Positions 23,190 through 33,731 of a stretch of 64,000 nt of DNA are shown here, one piece after another. The stretch lies in the NCBI GenBank assembly GCA_949825025.1, contig OX463786.1:19043911-19107910 (forward strand), in the 5' to 3' direction. The DNA comes from Siphlonurus alternatus. Its lineage: Eukaryota > Arthropoda > Insecta > Ephemeroptera > Siphlonuridae. Within the stretch, counting starts at the first letter, position 1. Every line of letters begins with the position of its first letter. A program made the position numbers and the translations under genes. The notes beneath the pieces were generated by a model. The model was not told the origin of the DNA and searched no databases. It was given only the letters and a program-made list of their open reading frames with translations.

Positions 23190-24100
23190 ATTATAAATGT
23201 TTTTTGTTTAATATAATATTTGATTATAATATATTATTAAATTAATATTTTTATTTAAATAAAACTATATTTAAAAACGCACTATTTTCATTTTTCATAT
23301 CAGTAACGTAAAATAACTTCTTCTGAAAAATTGGCCAAATAAAATTGCCAATTTAAAAATTCTTCAATTCTCTAAACTCGTGAACATATACCCATATAAT
23401 ATGGATTTTTGAAAACTGCAAGAATACTAAATTTAATAATGTTATTTATGTAATGAATGGAATTATCAAGGCATGGTAACAATTAAATCCTCAAAGGTGT
23501 CAATAATTATTTCATATCAAAATTTACCATAAAATGCATACATTAAAGTCACTGAATTTTAATAATTATAAATAATAAAATGTAGAAGATGCTGAAAGGG
23601 AGTTCAAAGGATTTCTGTTTATATTATTACTTGTTTATAATTTGAAATAAATAAAATAAAAATGTATTATTCTACAAACATTTCTTGATGTTGATACAAA
23701 TTAATGAAATTAAATAATTTCCTTTTTCCAATTTATTATCAGAAAATAAATTATTAGTGACAATATAATTATTATAACTACAACATTCCGATATAATTGT
23801 ATACACGTAATTTATTATAAACATTGACAAATTGCAATTACACGCTTTGAATTGATTAAATCACCACCCTGGGAAAATCGTCCAAGCGAAAGTGTCAACC
23901 AAGTCGACTTTCTCTGTTGTAAGTTATTGTCGCCGCGAGCTGTAACTTGTAACATAGACTTGTTACATGACTTTTATATCACATTCTTCGTGGGTGGCAT
24001 TTGCAAATTATTTTTATGTTTATTTAAATAAACATTGTAGTAAAATTATGTATACTCCTTGTCTTAGAAAATTTCCCTTTGCAACATTGTTAATAATTAT
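23190..24100. other. AT-rich intergenic stretch
   Basis: Nothing recognisable apart from A/T-rich filler. Confidence 0.45.
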
Positions 24101-24105
24101 GAGTG

Positions 24106-24478
24106 GGAGGTGTGGCGCAGTGCGCTTGACCGGGTCTCGTCAGATCACCGAAGTCAAGCAACACCAAGCGTGGTTAGTAGTTGGATGGGTGACCATTTTC
24201 AACAAAAAAACACGTTTCCCATGCTTTTCCACTGTGTGATTCCCCTGGCTTTGGACCATTGCACATTCGGTTCATTGACAAAAGCTGTAGTGTCAATCCT
24301 GGCTGAGGTTTCCACGTTTCCTTCAGTCGCAGGCAAATGTCGGGATGGATTGCAAGGCCGTTGGCCGCCCCCGTTTTGGAAGAGCCCGCGAAACGTTCAA
24401 GTTAGGGTTTCGGAAGGTTCGGGGTTTCAAACTTATTAAGTAATTAGAAGTACCCAATTGCGGTTTGATTAAAAAAAA
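24106..24478 (+). repeat. SINE with 5S rRNA-derived head, full length
   Basis: The same order as 15712-16104 but on the plus strand: GTGTGGCGCAGTGCGCTTGA, 5S-like TCTCGTCAGATCACCGAAGT and TTGGATGGGTGACC, body TGGCTGAGGTTTCCACG, tail CCCAATTGCGGTTTGATT then poly-A. A short imperfect AATAATTATGA / AATAATCATGT match flanks it, consistent with an aged target-site duplication. Confidence 0.88.
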
Positions 24479-24924
24479 TAATAAAATAATCATGTTCCGT
24501 AAGAATAACACAGGGTACGATGATTATCTGATCAACAAGGCTGCAAATGGGAAATTTTCTGAGGTTACGAACGTATTTACAGTACTTAAAGTTCACTCAT
24601 CACCTCAAAAAATTTCTTACTTGCAGTCTTGTTAATCATCATATCCTGTGTTATTTATACTAGGCAAGGCTGCAAAGTGAATATTTTTGAGATGACTAGT
24701 GTAAAACCATATATATCAGACCTTATGGCCATGTGTGGTGGATTTTATAGTATATAAAGATGCTGGCTTATATATGAATAAACGAATAATGAACTTATTT
24801 TAAGTGCAGGAAATAATTTTAAGGACCTATCTTTTTATTTAGAAACAAATACCTGTCATAAAATGCTTGAAAATATGTTATACGTAACAAATAATAATTA
24901 GAGTAGCATTATATGGTCCGAGAA

Positions 24925-25010
24925 AGCGTGATTTTTGTTAAAAATGCGTGGTCACCCTCCAAATATTAATCATACTTAGTATTGCTTGACTTCGGTGATC
25001 GTCCAATATG
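24925..25010 (-). repeat. 5S-type SINE head fragment
   Basis: It retains only a diverged part of the 5S-like head (GATCACCGAAGTCAAGCAAT on the minus strand) and the adjacent GGTGACCACGC segment. Confidence 0.6.
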
Positions 25011-25011
25011 T

Positions 25012-25600
25012 TTGAAAAAGCATTTTTGAATACCATACCATTGAAATTGGTTATTTAAAAACAGTTTATTAATAAAAAATTAAAAATATTTTCACATATT
25101 AAGTAATATATTATATTATAATTTTTTAATCGGTGCATAATGTTTATGGAATTCAAAGTTAAATCATTATTAGATTTCATTGATACAATTAAAAAAAAAA
25201 TTATAATAATTCATTCAAATAGAAATAATATACCCTGATTCATATCTCCATGAAAATATCGCCTTGAGGATAGTCCACTTGTTCAACACACAAATGAAGC
25301 AGTTTGCATACCCATCAGGGGCTTTGAAAACTTATGATATTGTCTTATTTTATTTTAACTTGATTTGTTTTTAAATTTCTTAAATTTTATCAAATTAATT
25401 ATTTTTAAGGAAGTACAGTTCGATGTTTCCTAATATATTTTTTTTTTACATTGTAATAATTTTAAAAAACATTAATTTTGTTCAAGATTTTAATTTCAAA
25501 ATTTATTTTTGATATAATTTTTATGATAAAATATAATAATTATTAGTTTAATAACTATTTACTTATTCTCTAGAAAATCAAAAGGCAACCATTAATATCA
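25012..25600. other. AT-rich intergenic stretch
   Basis: No feature apart from the polyadenylation signal noted for the next gene. Confidence 0.45.
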
Positions 25601-25610
25601 GTAAAGATTG

Positions 25611-25616
25611 TTTATT
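25611..25616 (-). terminator. Polyadenylation signal AATAAA of the proline-rich gene
   Basis: AATAAA on the minus strand, about 220 bases downstream of the stop codon of the gene at 25834-29025. Confidence 0.5.
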
Positions 25617-25833
25617 AATCATATCATAGTTGGATTTAATGCAGAACAGAATATAAAAAATAATTCATATTGAATTATTATTATACAGCTTTTGAAAAGA
25701 TTTTTTTGTTGTTGTTTGCACAAGAAGGTTATAAAAAATATACAAAATTTAAAGGTCAAAGAACATGATTATTATGAAAATTGAACAAAGACAATCATAT
25801 TAAAATATCATTTAAATAAAAATTAGTTTTTCC

Positions 25834-28800
25834 TTATGCAGTAACTGTTGAAGCCTTTTCAAGAGGATGTCCATAAGGGAGAACAATAAGATCAGGACGG
25901 GTTTCGGGGAGTCTACGAACAAGCATTATGTCCTCAGGTCCGAGTTTGACAGACTGTTCAGGTAAAATTACAAAACCTTCAGCAAAATTAATAGTTTCTT
26001 CTTCAGGTACAATAAAAGGTTGTTCTGGTGTAACTGATGGGAGTTTTCTTTCAGGTGTAGGTTGTTGTGGAGTTGGGATATTTCTCTCAGGTATATTAAT
26101 TCCTTTAGTAGGTATAGGTAAAATTTCTCCAGGTCGAGATATAGGTACATTTCCACGATGTCCTGGTAATAATAAACCTTGTTCAACTACAGGGAGACGT
26201 TTGCCAGGTAATGTCAATGATTTTTCAGGAACACCATACTCGGAAATTGGTGGGGGAGGGGGTGCTGGGGCAGGAGGGGGTGGAGGTGGGGGTGGAGGGG
26301 GTGGAGCGGGGGGTGCATAGACAGGTTTTGGAGGAGGAGCGGGGGGGGCGTAGGCAGGAGGGGGTAGAGGGGGGCGAGTAGGTGGTGGGGGAGGAGGAGG
26401 GGGGGCCGGAGCAGGGGGTGCATAGACAGGTCTTGGAGGAGGAGCGGGGGGTGCGTAGGCAGGAGGGGGTTTAGGGGGGCGAGCAGGTGGGGGGGGAGGA
26501 GGTGGTGGAGGAGGAGGAGGTGGTGGTGGGGGAGGAGGCGGTGGGGGAGGGGGCGGTGGGGGTGCAGCTGGAGGTCCGTAAGCAGGTTTCGGCGCAGGGT
26601 AAGGCCTCGCTGGCGGGTAAGGTCGATGTTCCTCCTTGACAGGTGGAGCGTAGAATCCTCCACGCGGCAGTGGCGCCTCCCCAAGACATGCGGTGAATGC
26701 AAGAAGCAAGATCAGCCCTTTCACCTGAAATTAGAATACAATCATTAGCTTTATATCTTAATTAACATATTTTAATTAAAATTAATTTACAAATTATGTT
26801 TAACAATAATCATTGTGATAATAAATTAATGAAAATTCTTTATGGTTATATAAAAGTTAATGCAATCTGTATAATAATATTAAAATTAAAATAATTACAA
26901 TTTTGAAGGTAAGAATGTCATACAAACGATGGCAAAAAGGCAGAGTGGTAATTGATTTCAAGTAAATATTTTAAATTAGATGGCTAGATAAAAGATAGTA
27001 ATTACTGCACTGATAAACACTATAAGTCATCATACAAATTTGCATACAATTTTTACTTACAAAAAATTCATCTCCATACAAACAAATGGAGTTAAAAGAT
27101 TTCTTGCAAGGAAAAATTTGAATTCAAAATTGTATCGTGTAATGTACAGGCTTTATATAAAGTACATAATATGTGAATACTTTTTTTAATTTTTCCCAGA
27201 TATTGCAACAATCCATAATAATTTACATTTAAAACTTAAGGATGAATCTCAGTAGGTTGATATCTTGCAATCGTACCGCCTGAATGCAACAAGACTTGCA
27301 GGGGACTTAGAACTCACCATCAATAGGTGGCATATAAATTTTGAAGCGAATCTGTCTTATCAGTTTTGTGAAAACTGAGGTAGAAGTTTAACATTGGCCT
27401 TATGGACGGAAACCGGAAATGGAGCTGTTGTAAGAAAACTGCAAGACTGAATCTGCTCAAACCATAAGCGATTAAGTTTTAGAACAATCTCGATTTTTTA
27501 AAATTTATTTCATTCGATTCGTTTGAAGGGAAATATTCTTTGATTCCGAAATAACTGAGATTAATCGTTAAATGTTTGGATAAAAGACAAGGAAATATTT
27601 AAACAATTCTGGTAGTTAAAGTGTAGGATTCTTTGATAAAATATATCATGGAGTTGAAAATAGTGATAAATTAACTTTATAATAAATTGCATTTGATTAT
27701 AGTAACAATATTAGAAATTAATCAAAAAGTCAGAATTGTAAAGCCATTATAAGATTTGTAAATTAAAATAAACTATACAATACTAAAAATATTTAAATTA
27801 TTAGTTTATGGACTCGGAAATTTATTAAACATTTACGTATTCATGCTACCGTATTTTTATGAATTTGAAATTAATTTACATTTTAGATTTTTCTTCTCAG
27901 TATGAATTAATTATTATAATGCTTTTAAGGGTAAGGTAACGTGAATCAGCTGTTTTTTTAGACCCATTTGATTAACATGTAAACTTTAGCAAACTCACAA
28001 AAATTCTGAAAAAAAAAATTTTTTTTTTGAGACAGATTTTAGTACCTAAAAGCCATGGAAAAAGTTTCAAGACAATTATTCGAGCCATTTTTTAAATTAT
28101 TATTATTATTATTTTCAATTTTCAGCATAGGGCTTTCCCATGGAGAGCCAAACTCAAAACCTACTTAAAAAAATCGGCTCGAATAATTGTCTTGAAATTT
28201 TTTCTGTGGCTTTTTGGGACTAAAATGTGTCACAAATTTTTTTCAGAATTTTTGTGAATTTGCTAAGGTTTACATGTTAATCAAATGGGTCTAAAAAAAA
28301 CAGCTGATTCACGTTACCTTCCCCTTAATATTTCATTTGCGAGCAAGTGTGTACTATTCTTCAATGCCAGTTGGAAACCAACAAATTTAATATATTACAA
28401 TATCCGATGCCTCACTTTCTCTGTTCACTCTTATCAATATAGTCTTTCAATATGATGTTTCCGGAATATAATTCCCACATTAATGATGGTAATATCGTAC
28501 AAAAATTGTAAGTTATAATTGTATTTAAAAAATTAAGATTCAAACATAAATTAAAAATTAAGAAAATAATTTGGAAATTAATAAAAATTATTAAAGATAT
28601 AGTTACAATAAAAACTAATTAAAATTATATATTGATTAAACCGCATAAATATAAATCATAAAATAAAAGAAAACCAATTAAATTTTAATTTCCATTAAAT
28701 CTATTGTAATTATTTTATTTTTAAAATTAAAAATATGCTACCGTATTTTTATAAATGATTTTTCATATTAAGTTGTTTAACATAATATTAAAAAATATTG

Positions 28801-29025
28801 TACACTAAGCGATTTCAAATTTCTTGCTAAATTTTTATTAACTGAAAAAATCTGTATTTAAAGAATAATTTTATAATAGCATTGGGTTTTAAAGACAGAT
28901 ATTATGTAATTTATATTATCCGATACGATTATATTGCTTAATCTGTATTAAATTATCCAATAAAAAAATTCAAATCCATATAATCACATCATAAACTCCC
29001 CCAAAATTCCAGTACTTACGATCAT
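25834..29025 (-). CDS. Secreted proline-rich cuticle-like protein, paralogue 1 (298 aa)
   Basis: Two exons. Exon 1 (29025-29020) is only ATG ATC, ending at a perfect donor GTAAGT. Exon 2 (26724-25834) follows acceptor TTTCAG and continues VKGLILLLAFTACLGEAPLP, giving a signal peptide of about 18 residues. The mature protein has poly-proline blocks up to about 40 residues alternating with YAPPAPPP(R/K)PVYAPPA units. A C-terminal part of about 135 residues is less biased, with repeated LPG, IPE and TPE words and the motif MLVRRLPETRPDLIVL. The composition fits extracellular structural proteins such as cuticle or chorion components, but no chitin-binding R&R domain is visible. The intron of 2.3 kb (26725-29019) contains two MITEs. 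Its partner is the paralogue at 33732-35578. Confidence 0.85.
27040..27157. repeat. MITE, 'ACACGATACAATTTT' family, copy 2
   Basis: In the intron of the proline-rich gene. It carries TTCATCTCCATACAAACAAA, GCAAGGAAAAATT, then AAAATTGTATCGTGTAAT and CAGGCTTTA. The left end is degraded. Confidence 0.7.
27925..28328. repeat. Large hairpin element with TTAAGGGTAAGGTAACG ends (type C), copy 1
   Basis: The ends TTAAGGGTAAGGTAACGTGA and (plus strand) ACGTTACCTTCCCCTTAA flank arms containing ATCAGCTGTTTTTTTAGACC and GATTAACATGTAAAC, giving a roughly 400-base inverted repeat. It lies inside the intron of the proline-rich gene. Relatives: 41331-42076, 44824-45173, 55535-55896, 63158-63488. Confidence 0.85.
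28340..28990. other. AT-rich intron sequence
   Basis: The remainder of the proline-rich gene's intron; nothing recognisable. Confidence 0.45.
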
Positions 29026-29038
29026 GGCTCCGTCTGGT

Positions 29039-29077
29039 TGACAATGTGCCTCTCTCACTCTCTCTCACCTTATATAG
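29039..29077 (-). promoter_or_regulatory. Core promoter of proline-rich paralogue 1
   Basis: The TATA box CTATATAAGG (29077-29068) is followed after a GA-rich stretch by GTCAACC at about 29042-29036, a plausible initiator at the usual distance of about 30 bases. The ATG is a further 14 bases on, so the 5' leader is very short. Confidence 0.7.
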
Positions 29078-29258
29078 GTGTCGAGCTGGTGTTTCTAAAC
29101 TGTGGCTCTCAGGCAGAAATAACAAGACTTCGTGTTACAAAACATCCTCTAGTATGAAAATAAACCAACTTGTTTACTCCAAGAATTGGTAAATGTGGAG
29201 AAATATGTAAATGGTATTTAATTTTAAAATACTAATTATATATTAATTAGTAAAATGC

Positions 29259-29496
29259 TAATAGAACACCCATTCGTGCATCCGGGAGGTGATTGATGGC
29301 ATCCTCTATAAATTACCGACCATCCTGACTGAAATTTCCATGGTTTTCTCAATCACAATCAGATGAATATTTGGTTGGGATGGCAGCCTCGGTTCAAAAG
29401 AGATCCATAAAATCCCAAGCAATGCTAGGTCGGGTCCATGAAGAGTCGGGATCAATTGTGACCAATAACCTACACAACAGGGTTCAGTTAAAAAAA
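29259..29496 (+). repeat. tRNA-type SINE, 5'-truncated
   Basis: Body and tail of the tRNA-headed family (CGTGCATCCGGGAGGTGATT, ACCGACCATCCTGACTGAAA, GGGTTCAGTT then poly-A). The tRNA-like head is missing, as is usual for 5' truncation on insertion. Confidence 0.75.
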
Positions 29497-29764
29497 AAAA
29501 GTTAGTATAAACTGGAAGGATTATTTAATATATAATATCAAATTGTGGCTCAAAATTATCTAAGTTTAAATAAATTGCAGAGACCTAATTATATACTGCA
29601 GTTTAACCAGTAATAATATGTTATTAAAATAATATCTAGTTTCAAGCAGCCAAATTATATGGCTACAGCATCAATAGTTTTAATGTTTTATATATATTTT
29701 CAAATCCATAAAATAATAATTTAAATATTTAATATTGAATGATAAAGTAAATAAAACTACATAG

Positions 29765-29830
29765 TGTATAAATATATATATATATAAATATATATATATA
29801 TATTTATATATATAATATATATAAAAGAGA
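29765..29830. repeat. TA-rich microsatellite
   Basis: Runs of TA with occasional extra A or T. Confidence 0.85.
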
Positions 29831-29857
29831 TAAAATCCCATACCCTGAACACAACAA

Positions 29858-30052
29858 TTGTTAAATAAACACCATCCAGAGGCATCCTCTATCAATTGGC
29901 GGCCACCGTGACTAAGGTTTCCACGATTCCTTCAGTCAAAACTGAGTGAATGCTGATATGGTTTGCTAAGACATGGTTTGGGAGGACCCACAAAATTCTA
30001 AATAATGCACGAAGAACTGGCAAGTTAAAATTAAATTATTATAGCAATGAAA
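29858..30052 (+). repeat. tRNA-type SINE, truncated and diverged
   Basis: It contains GGCATCCTCTATCAATTGGC, ACTAAGGTTTCCACGATTCC and GGACCCACAAAATTC, the body of the tRNA-headed family, without head and with a worn tail. Confidence 0.65.
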
Positions 30053-30134
30053 TTTGTGAGATTTTGCGTTTAATAAAAACTATATATTATTTTATTAATA
30101 TTTATTAAATTAAGTAATATTTTTTTACCATTCA

Positions 30135-30440
30135 CCATTTTCAACAAAAACAACGTTTCCCAACCGAGGGGTAAATCGTTGAGCTTTTCCATTATGTGGT
30201 TTCCCTGGCCTTAGACCATTGCACTTTCGGTTCATTGACAAAAGCTGTAGCGTCCATCCTGGCTGAGGTTTCCATGTTTCCCTCAGTCGCAGGCAAATGC
30301 TGGGATGGATTGCAGGACCGTAGCCGCCTCTGTTCCAAAAGAGCCCGCGAAACGCTCAAGTTAGGGTTTCGGAAGGTTCAGGGTTTCAAAGTAGTATATA
30401 ATTAGTAAATAGAAGTGCCCAATAGGGTTTGATAAAAAAA
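30135..30440 (+). repeat. 5S-type SINE, 5'-truncated
   Basis: It starts within ATTTTCAACAAAA (just after the 5S-like region in the full element) and runs through the body (GGCTGAGGTTTCCATG) to the tail AGTGCCCAATAGGGTTTGAT plus A-rich sequence. Confidence 0.8.
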
Positions 30441-30469
30441 TATTTATATAATAATTTTATGAACCTTAA

Positions 30470-31013
30470 GCCGGTATTAAGCTGGTATTACACCATACAA
30501 TTTTGCATATAATTTTTCTTTGCAAGAAAATTTCATCTCCATACAAACAAATGGAGTTCAAGTTTTCTTGTAAGGAAAAATTGTATGCAATAGTTATCGG
30601 TATTAAGCCTGTATTACACGATACAATTTTACTTACAATTTTTCCTTACAAGAAATTTCATCTCCATACAAACAAATGGAGTTCAAGTTTTCTTGTAAGG
30701 AAAAATTGCATGCAATAGTTAGAAAAATTGTATCGTGTAATACCGGCTTTACACGATACAATTTTTCTAATTATTGAATACAATTTTTCCTTACAAGAAA
30801 ACACAAATTCCATTTATTTGTATGGAAATGGAATTTTCTTGTAAGGAAAAATTGTATGCAAAATTGTATCGTGTAAAGCCGGTATTGCACAATACAATTT
30901 TTCCTTACAAGAAAATTCCATTTCCATACAAATAAATGGAATTTGTGTTTTCTTGTAAGGAAAAATTGTATTCAATAATTAGAAAAATTGTATCGTGTAA
31001 TACCGGCTTTAAT
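30470..31013. repeat. Cluster of four tandem MITEs, 'ACACGATACAATTTT' family
   Basis: Four successive copies or half-copies of the palindromic unit: about 30478-30600, 30600-30750, 30745-30890 and 30880-31013. Each is bounded by ACCGGCTTT or AAGCCGGTAT and TGTATCGTGTAAT, and orientations alternate so the whole cluster can fold on itself. Units share CTTACAAGAAAA and TCCATACAAA. Confidence 0.85.
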
Positions 31014-31019
31014 AAATAA

Positions 31020-31720
31020 TAACATTTATTAATTTATTTAACGGTGTCAACTTGGACTTCGAATTGCAATCATGAGCGCTCTCCTTACTTCCAATATGAT
31101 ACATCTGCATTTTTCTATCTTTAAAATTTTGACTCATTAAAAATATTAAATATTATCCAGAGAATGCTTACTAAAAATATGAAGAAAATAATATTATTGA
31201 AGTCTGGGAATTTCTGTTTCTATTTTTACAGAGGTCACGTAGATGGACACGTTTTTGACATTTTTGTTATTGTAATTTTGACATTGAAGAAAGTTCAAGA
31301 GCAAGCTTAAAATATTTTGTATAAAAAGTATTATTATTTTGTAAGATATATGGTTTATAATATTCTATAATTCAAGCAAAATTAAAATATTTTTCAATAT
31401 CATTATATTATTCATAAGTATTTTATTGATTTTCGATTGTAGAACAATATAAGCACATCAGAATTTATCACAGACAATTTTAAAGCACTTCAGTAAAAAC
31501 TCAAAACAATAAATATATCAAAAAGAAATTTGAGCATTACTGACAAGGTGCACATTATAAATAAATCGACTAAAAATGATAATATATTCATAATTATAAT
31601 AAAAAAACACCATCCTGAAATAGTGGCAAATCCTTAAAATGGAACATACAGTGCATATATTATATATATTGGCCGTTTGTTACAATGAATGAATGTAAAC
31701 AAAAATGATATTACACATCA
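31020..31720. other. AT-rich intergenic stretch
   Basis: No supported gene. Confidence 0.45.
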
Positions 31721-31724
31721 CATA

Positions 31725-32100
31725 TCAGAATAGACAATAATGGTTGAATTTTTTATTTCATAATTAAAAAATATACATAAATATGTGCTTTACTGAATTT
31801 TTTCAGATTTTTTGGAGTGCAGGAACCAATTAAAAAATATATATTTAAAATATCTTAATTAGGGTGGTACAACCTGACGAGACAACCGTGACGTCATCAG
31901 TAGCCAATCACAGAACGAAAAAATGACGTCACATTTGTCCCATCAGGTTGTACCAACCCTAATTCAGATATATTAAATATGTTTTTAAAATTAGTTCCCG
32001 CACTCCAAAATATCTGAAAAAATTCAGAAAAGCACAATTTTATGAAATTTTTCTAATTATGAAATAAAAAAATGCAACCATTAATATTGTCTATTGATAA
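31725..32100. repeat. CRE-bearing hairpin MITE (type B)
   Basis: Inverted arms (ATAGACAATAATGGTTG / CAACCATTAATATTGTCTAT; TGAATTTTTTCAGATTTTTT / its complement) of about 150 bases each. The loop-proximal part carries two TGACGTCA octamers (31889-31896, 31924-31931) flanked by ACAACCTGA / TCAGGTTGT. Confidence 0.85.
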
Positions 32101-32146
32101 CGTTACAATAATAATTAAGATTTACTTCTTTCGTTCTAGGAATAGA

Positions 32147-32290
32147 TTTGATTTGATTTGATTTGATTTGATTTGATTTGATTTGATTTGTTTATTGGAT
32201 CCAAAACAGAAGTTCCAATTGTTGGATACATTGCAAATTACATCATAAGACATAAACATTACCATATGTACTTACATGTTTAACATAATA
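32147..32290 (-). repeat. (TTTGA)n tract with adjoining element end
   Basis: Eight or so GATTT units followed by GTTTATTGGATCCAAAACAG. A pentanucleotide tail joined to a TTTATTGGATCC start looks like the 3' end of a non-LTR retroposon inserted on the minus strand, but no coding part follows. Confidence 0.4.
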
Positions 32291-32299
32291 AAATTATAC

Positions 32300-33560
32300 A
32301 CATACATACACAATTGTACAGTTCACTAAAATAACACACAGAATTATAATATTATACCGACAATATGAGATCGTGTTATATTACTGAATTTTTATCATAT
32401 AAACTGAATTTTATTATATTTATGTCTGACAATTAATTACGTTAATATAAACAATACAAACAATAATACAAACAAATCTTTCATATAATGATCATAAAAG
32501 TGGTGATTGTATGAGAAGTAGTTTCCTTAGTATTATTCATGAATTTTGTTTTGTCTCACTTTCTTTTGTACATTTCGTTTCTGATATTATAATGGCTGAA
32601 ATATCAATTATTATGTTTATTTATAAATTGGTTATGTTAAAATTATAATTTTTGTTTCTTAAAATCTTGAAGAACCAATATGTATTCTGTAGCGGCCGAC
32701 AGGGAGAGTATATCCCTGGCTGGTACAATATCACGTAATAAACAATGAAATAAAAAAAAAAAATATGAAAACTTTAAAAATTGAATACGTCTCATATCGC
32801 CTTCATAATAAAATAATGGAAAACTTACAAAATAAATTCCTATGATATTGCAGTTTTTAATTGTTTGTAATTGTAATTGTAATACCTTTTTATATAATAT
32901 TTATATTTTCCAAGGATTTTGCCGTTTACATTCATTTTTTATTAATTAGGTATAAATTATAAGTGTAAATGAAAAATTTATTTTTTAATATTTTCTCCTT
33001 TTAATCACTGTTATCTATGCACCCAATATAATTATATAGATAATTATTTTTATTAAATTTAAGTTTTCTATTTTACTGCTGCATCCATAAACTTCTAACA
33101 AAACTCCCTTATATATTTCATGAAGTTAGATTGTGATTGTTTTTTATTAGAAATATAAATTAATTAAAATATTTGTAAATAATTCGCTGATAGGGAGTTT
33201 TCAGTTTATATCATAATTTCCATTATATTAGTTTAATTATTGTAATTTCTAAAAATTATAGTGTTGAACAGGACTGCATACCAATTTGAACTTTTAACTT
33301 AACCATGATGGTGATAAAGTACTTAATTAAATTATTAAAAAATTAAAAGAAATAAAATAATATTATCATTAAAAAATCTTATGATGCATGCAAGTGAGAT
33401 GGCATATTAATATATTTTTATCAAATTAAAAAACAATATTGATATTTCTATGCTAATTTCATTCATCATGTTCTACAAATAAAGACTTTTTTTTTTAATT
33501 TCTTTTGGTATTAGGAAATTTTATATCCTGTAAAAGAAGCAGTTCATATTTTTGTAACAA
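32300..33560. other. AT-rich intergenic stretch
   Basis: No feature recognised. Confidence 0.45.
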
Positions 33561-33567
33561 TATATTA

Positions 33568-33573
33568 TTTATT
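33568..33573 (-). terminator. Polyadenylation signal AATAAA of proline-rich paralogue 2
   Basis: AATAAA on the minus strand about 160 bases past the stop codon. Confidence 0.5.
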
Positions 33574-33731
33574 AACAACATTAAAAGTGTTATAATCAAC
33601 AAAGTAAATACAATTTCCAACAAAAGTAAAAGAATACTTCAAAATATTTCTAAATTTATAATTAATCAAAAGACCAAAAACTTCACATAGTATAATATTC
33701 AAGTTAACAAATTTGATACATTGGTAAATTA

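Noticed and set aside
25928..26320. Gly-rich plus-strand ORF (also 33777-34307)
   Set aside because: It is the antisense image of the poly-proline coding exon, whose own strand has a promoter, signal peptide and spliced start.
27240..27480. GGATGAATCTCAGT resembling the 3' part of insect 28S rRNA
   Set aside because: The match stops after about 14 bases, so I regard it as chance.
30478..31013. A CRISPR-like array
   Set aside because: The units are adjacent inverted-repeat MITEs without unique spacers, in eukaryotic DNA.
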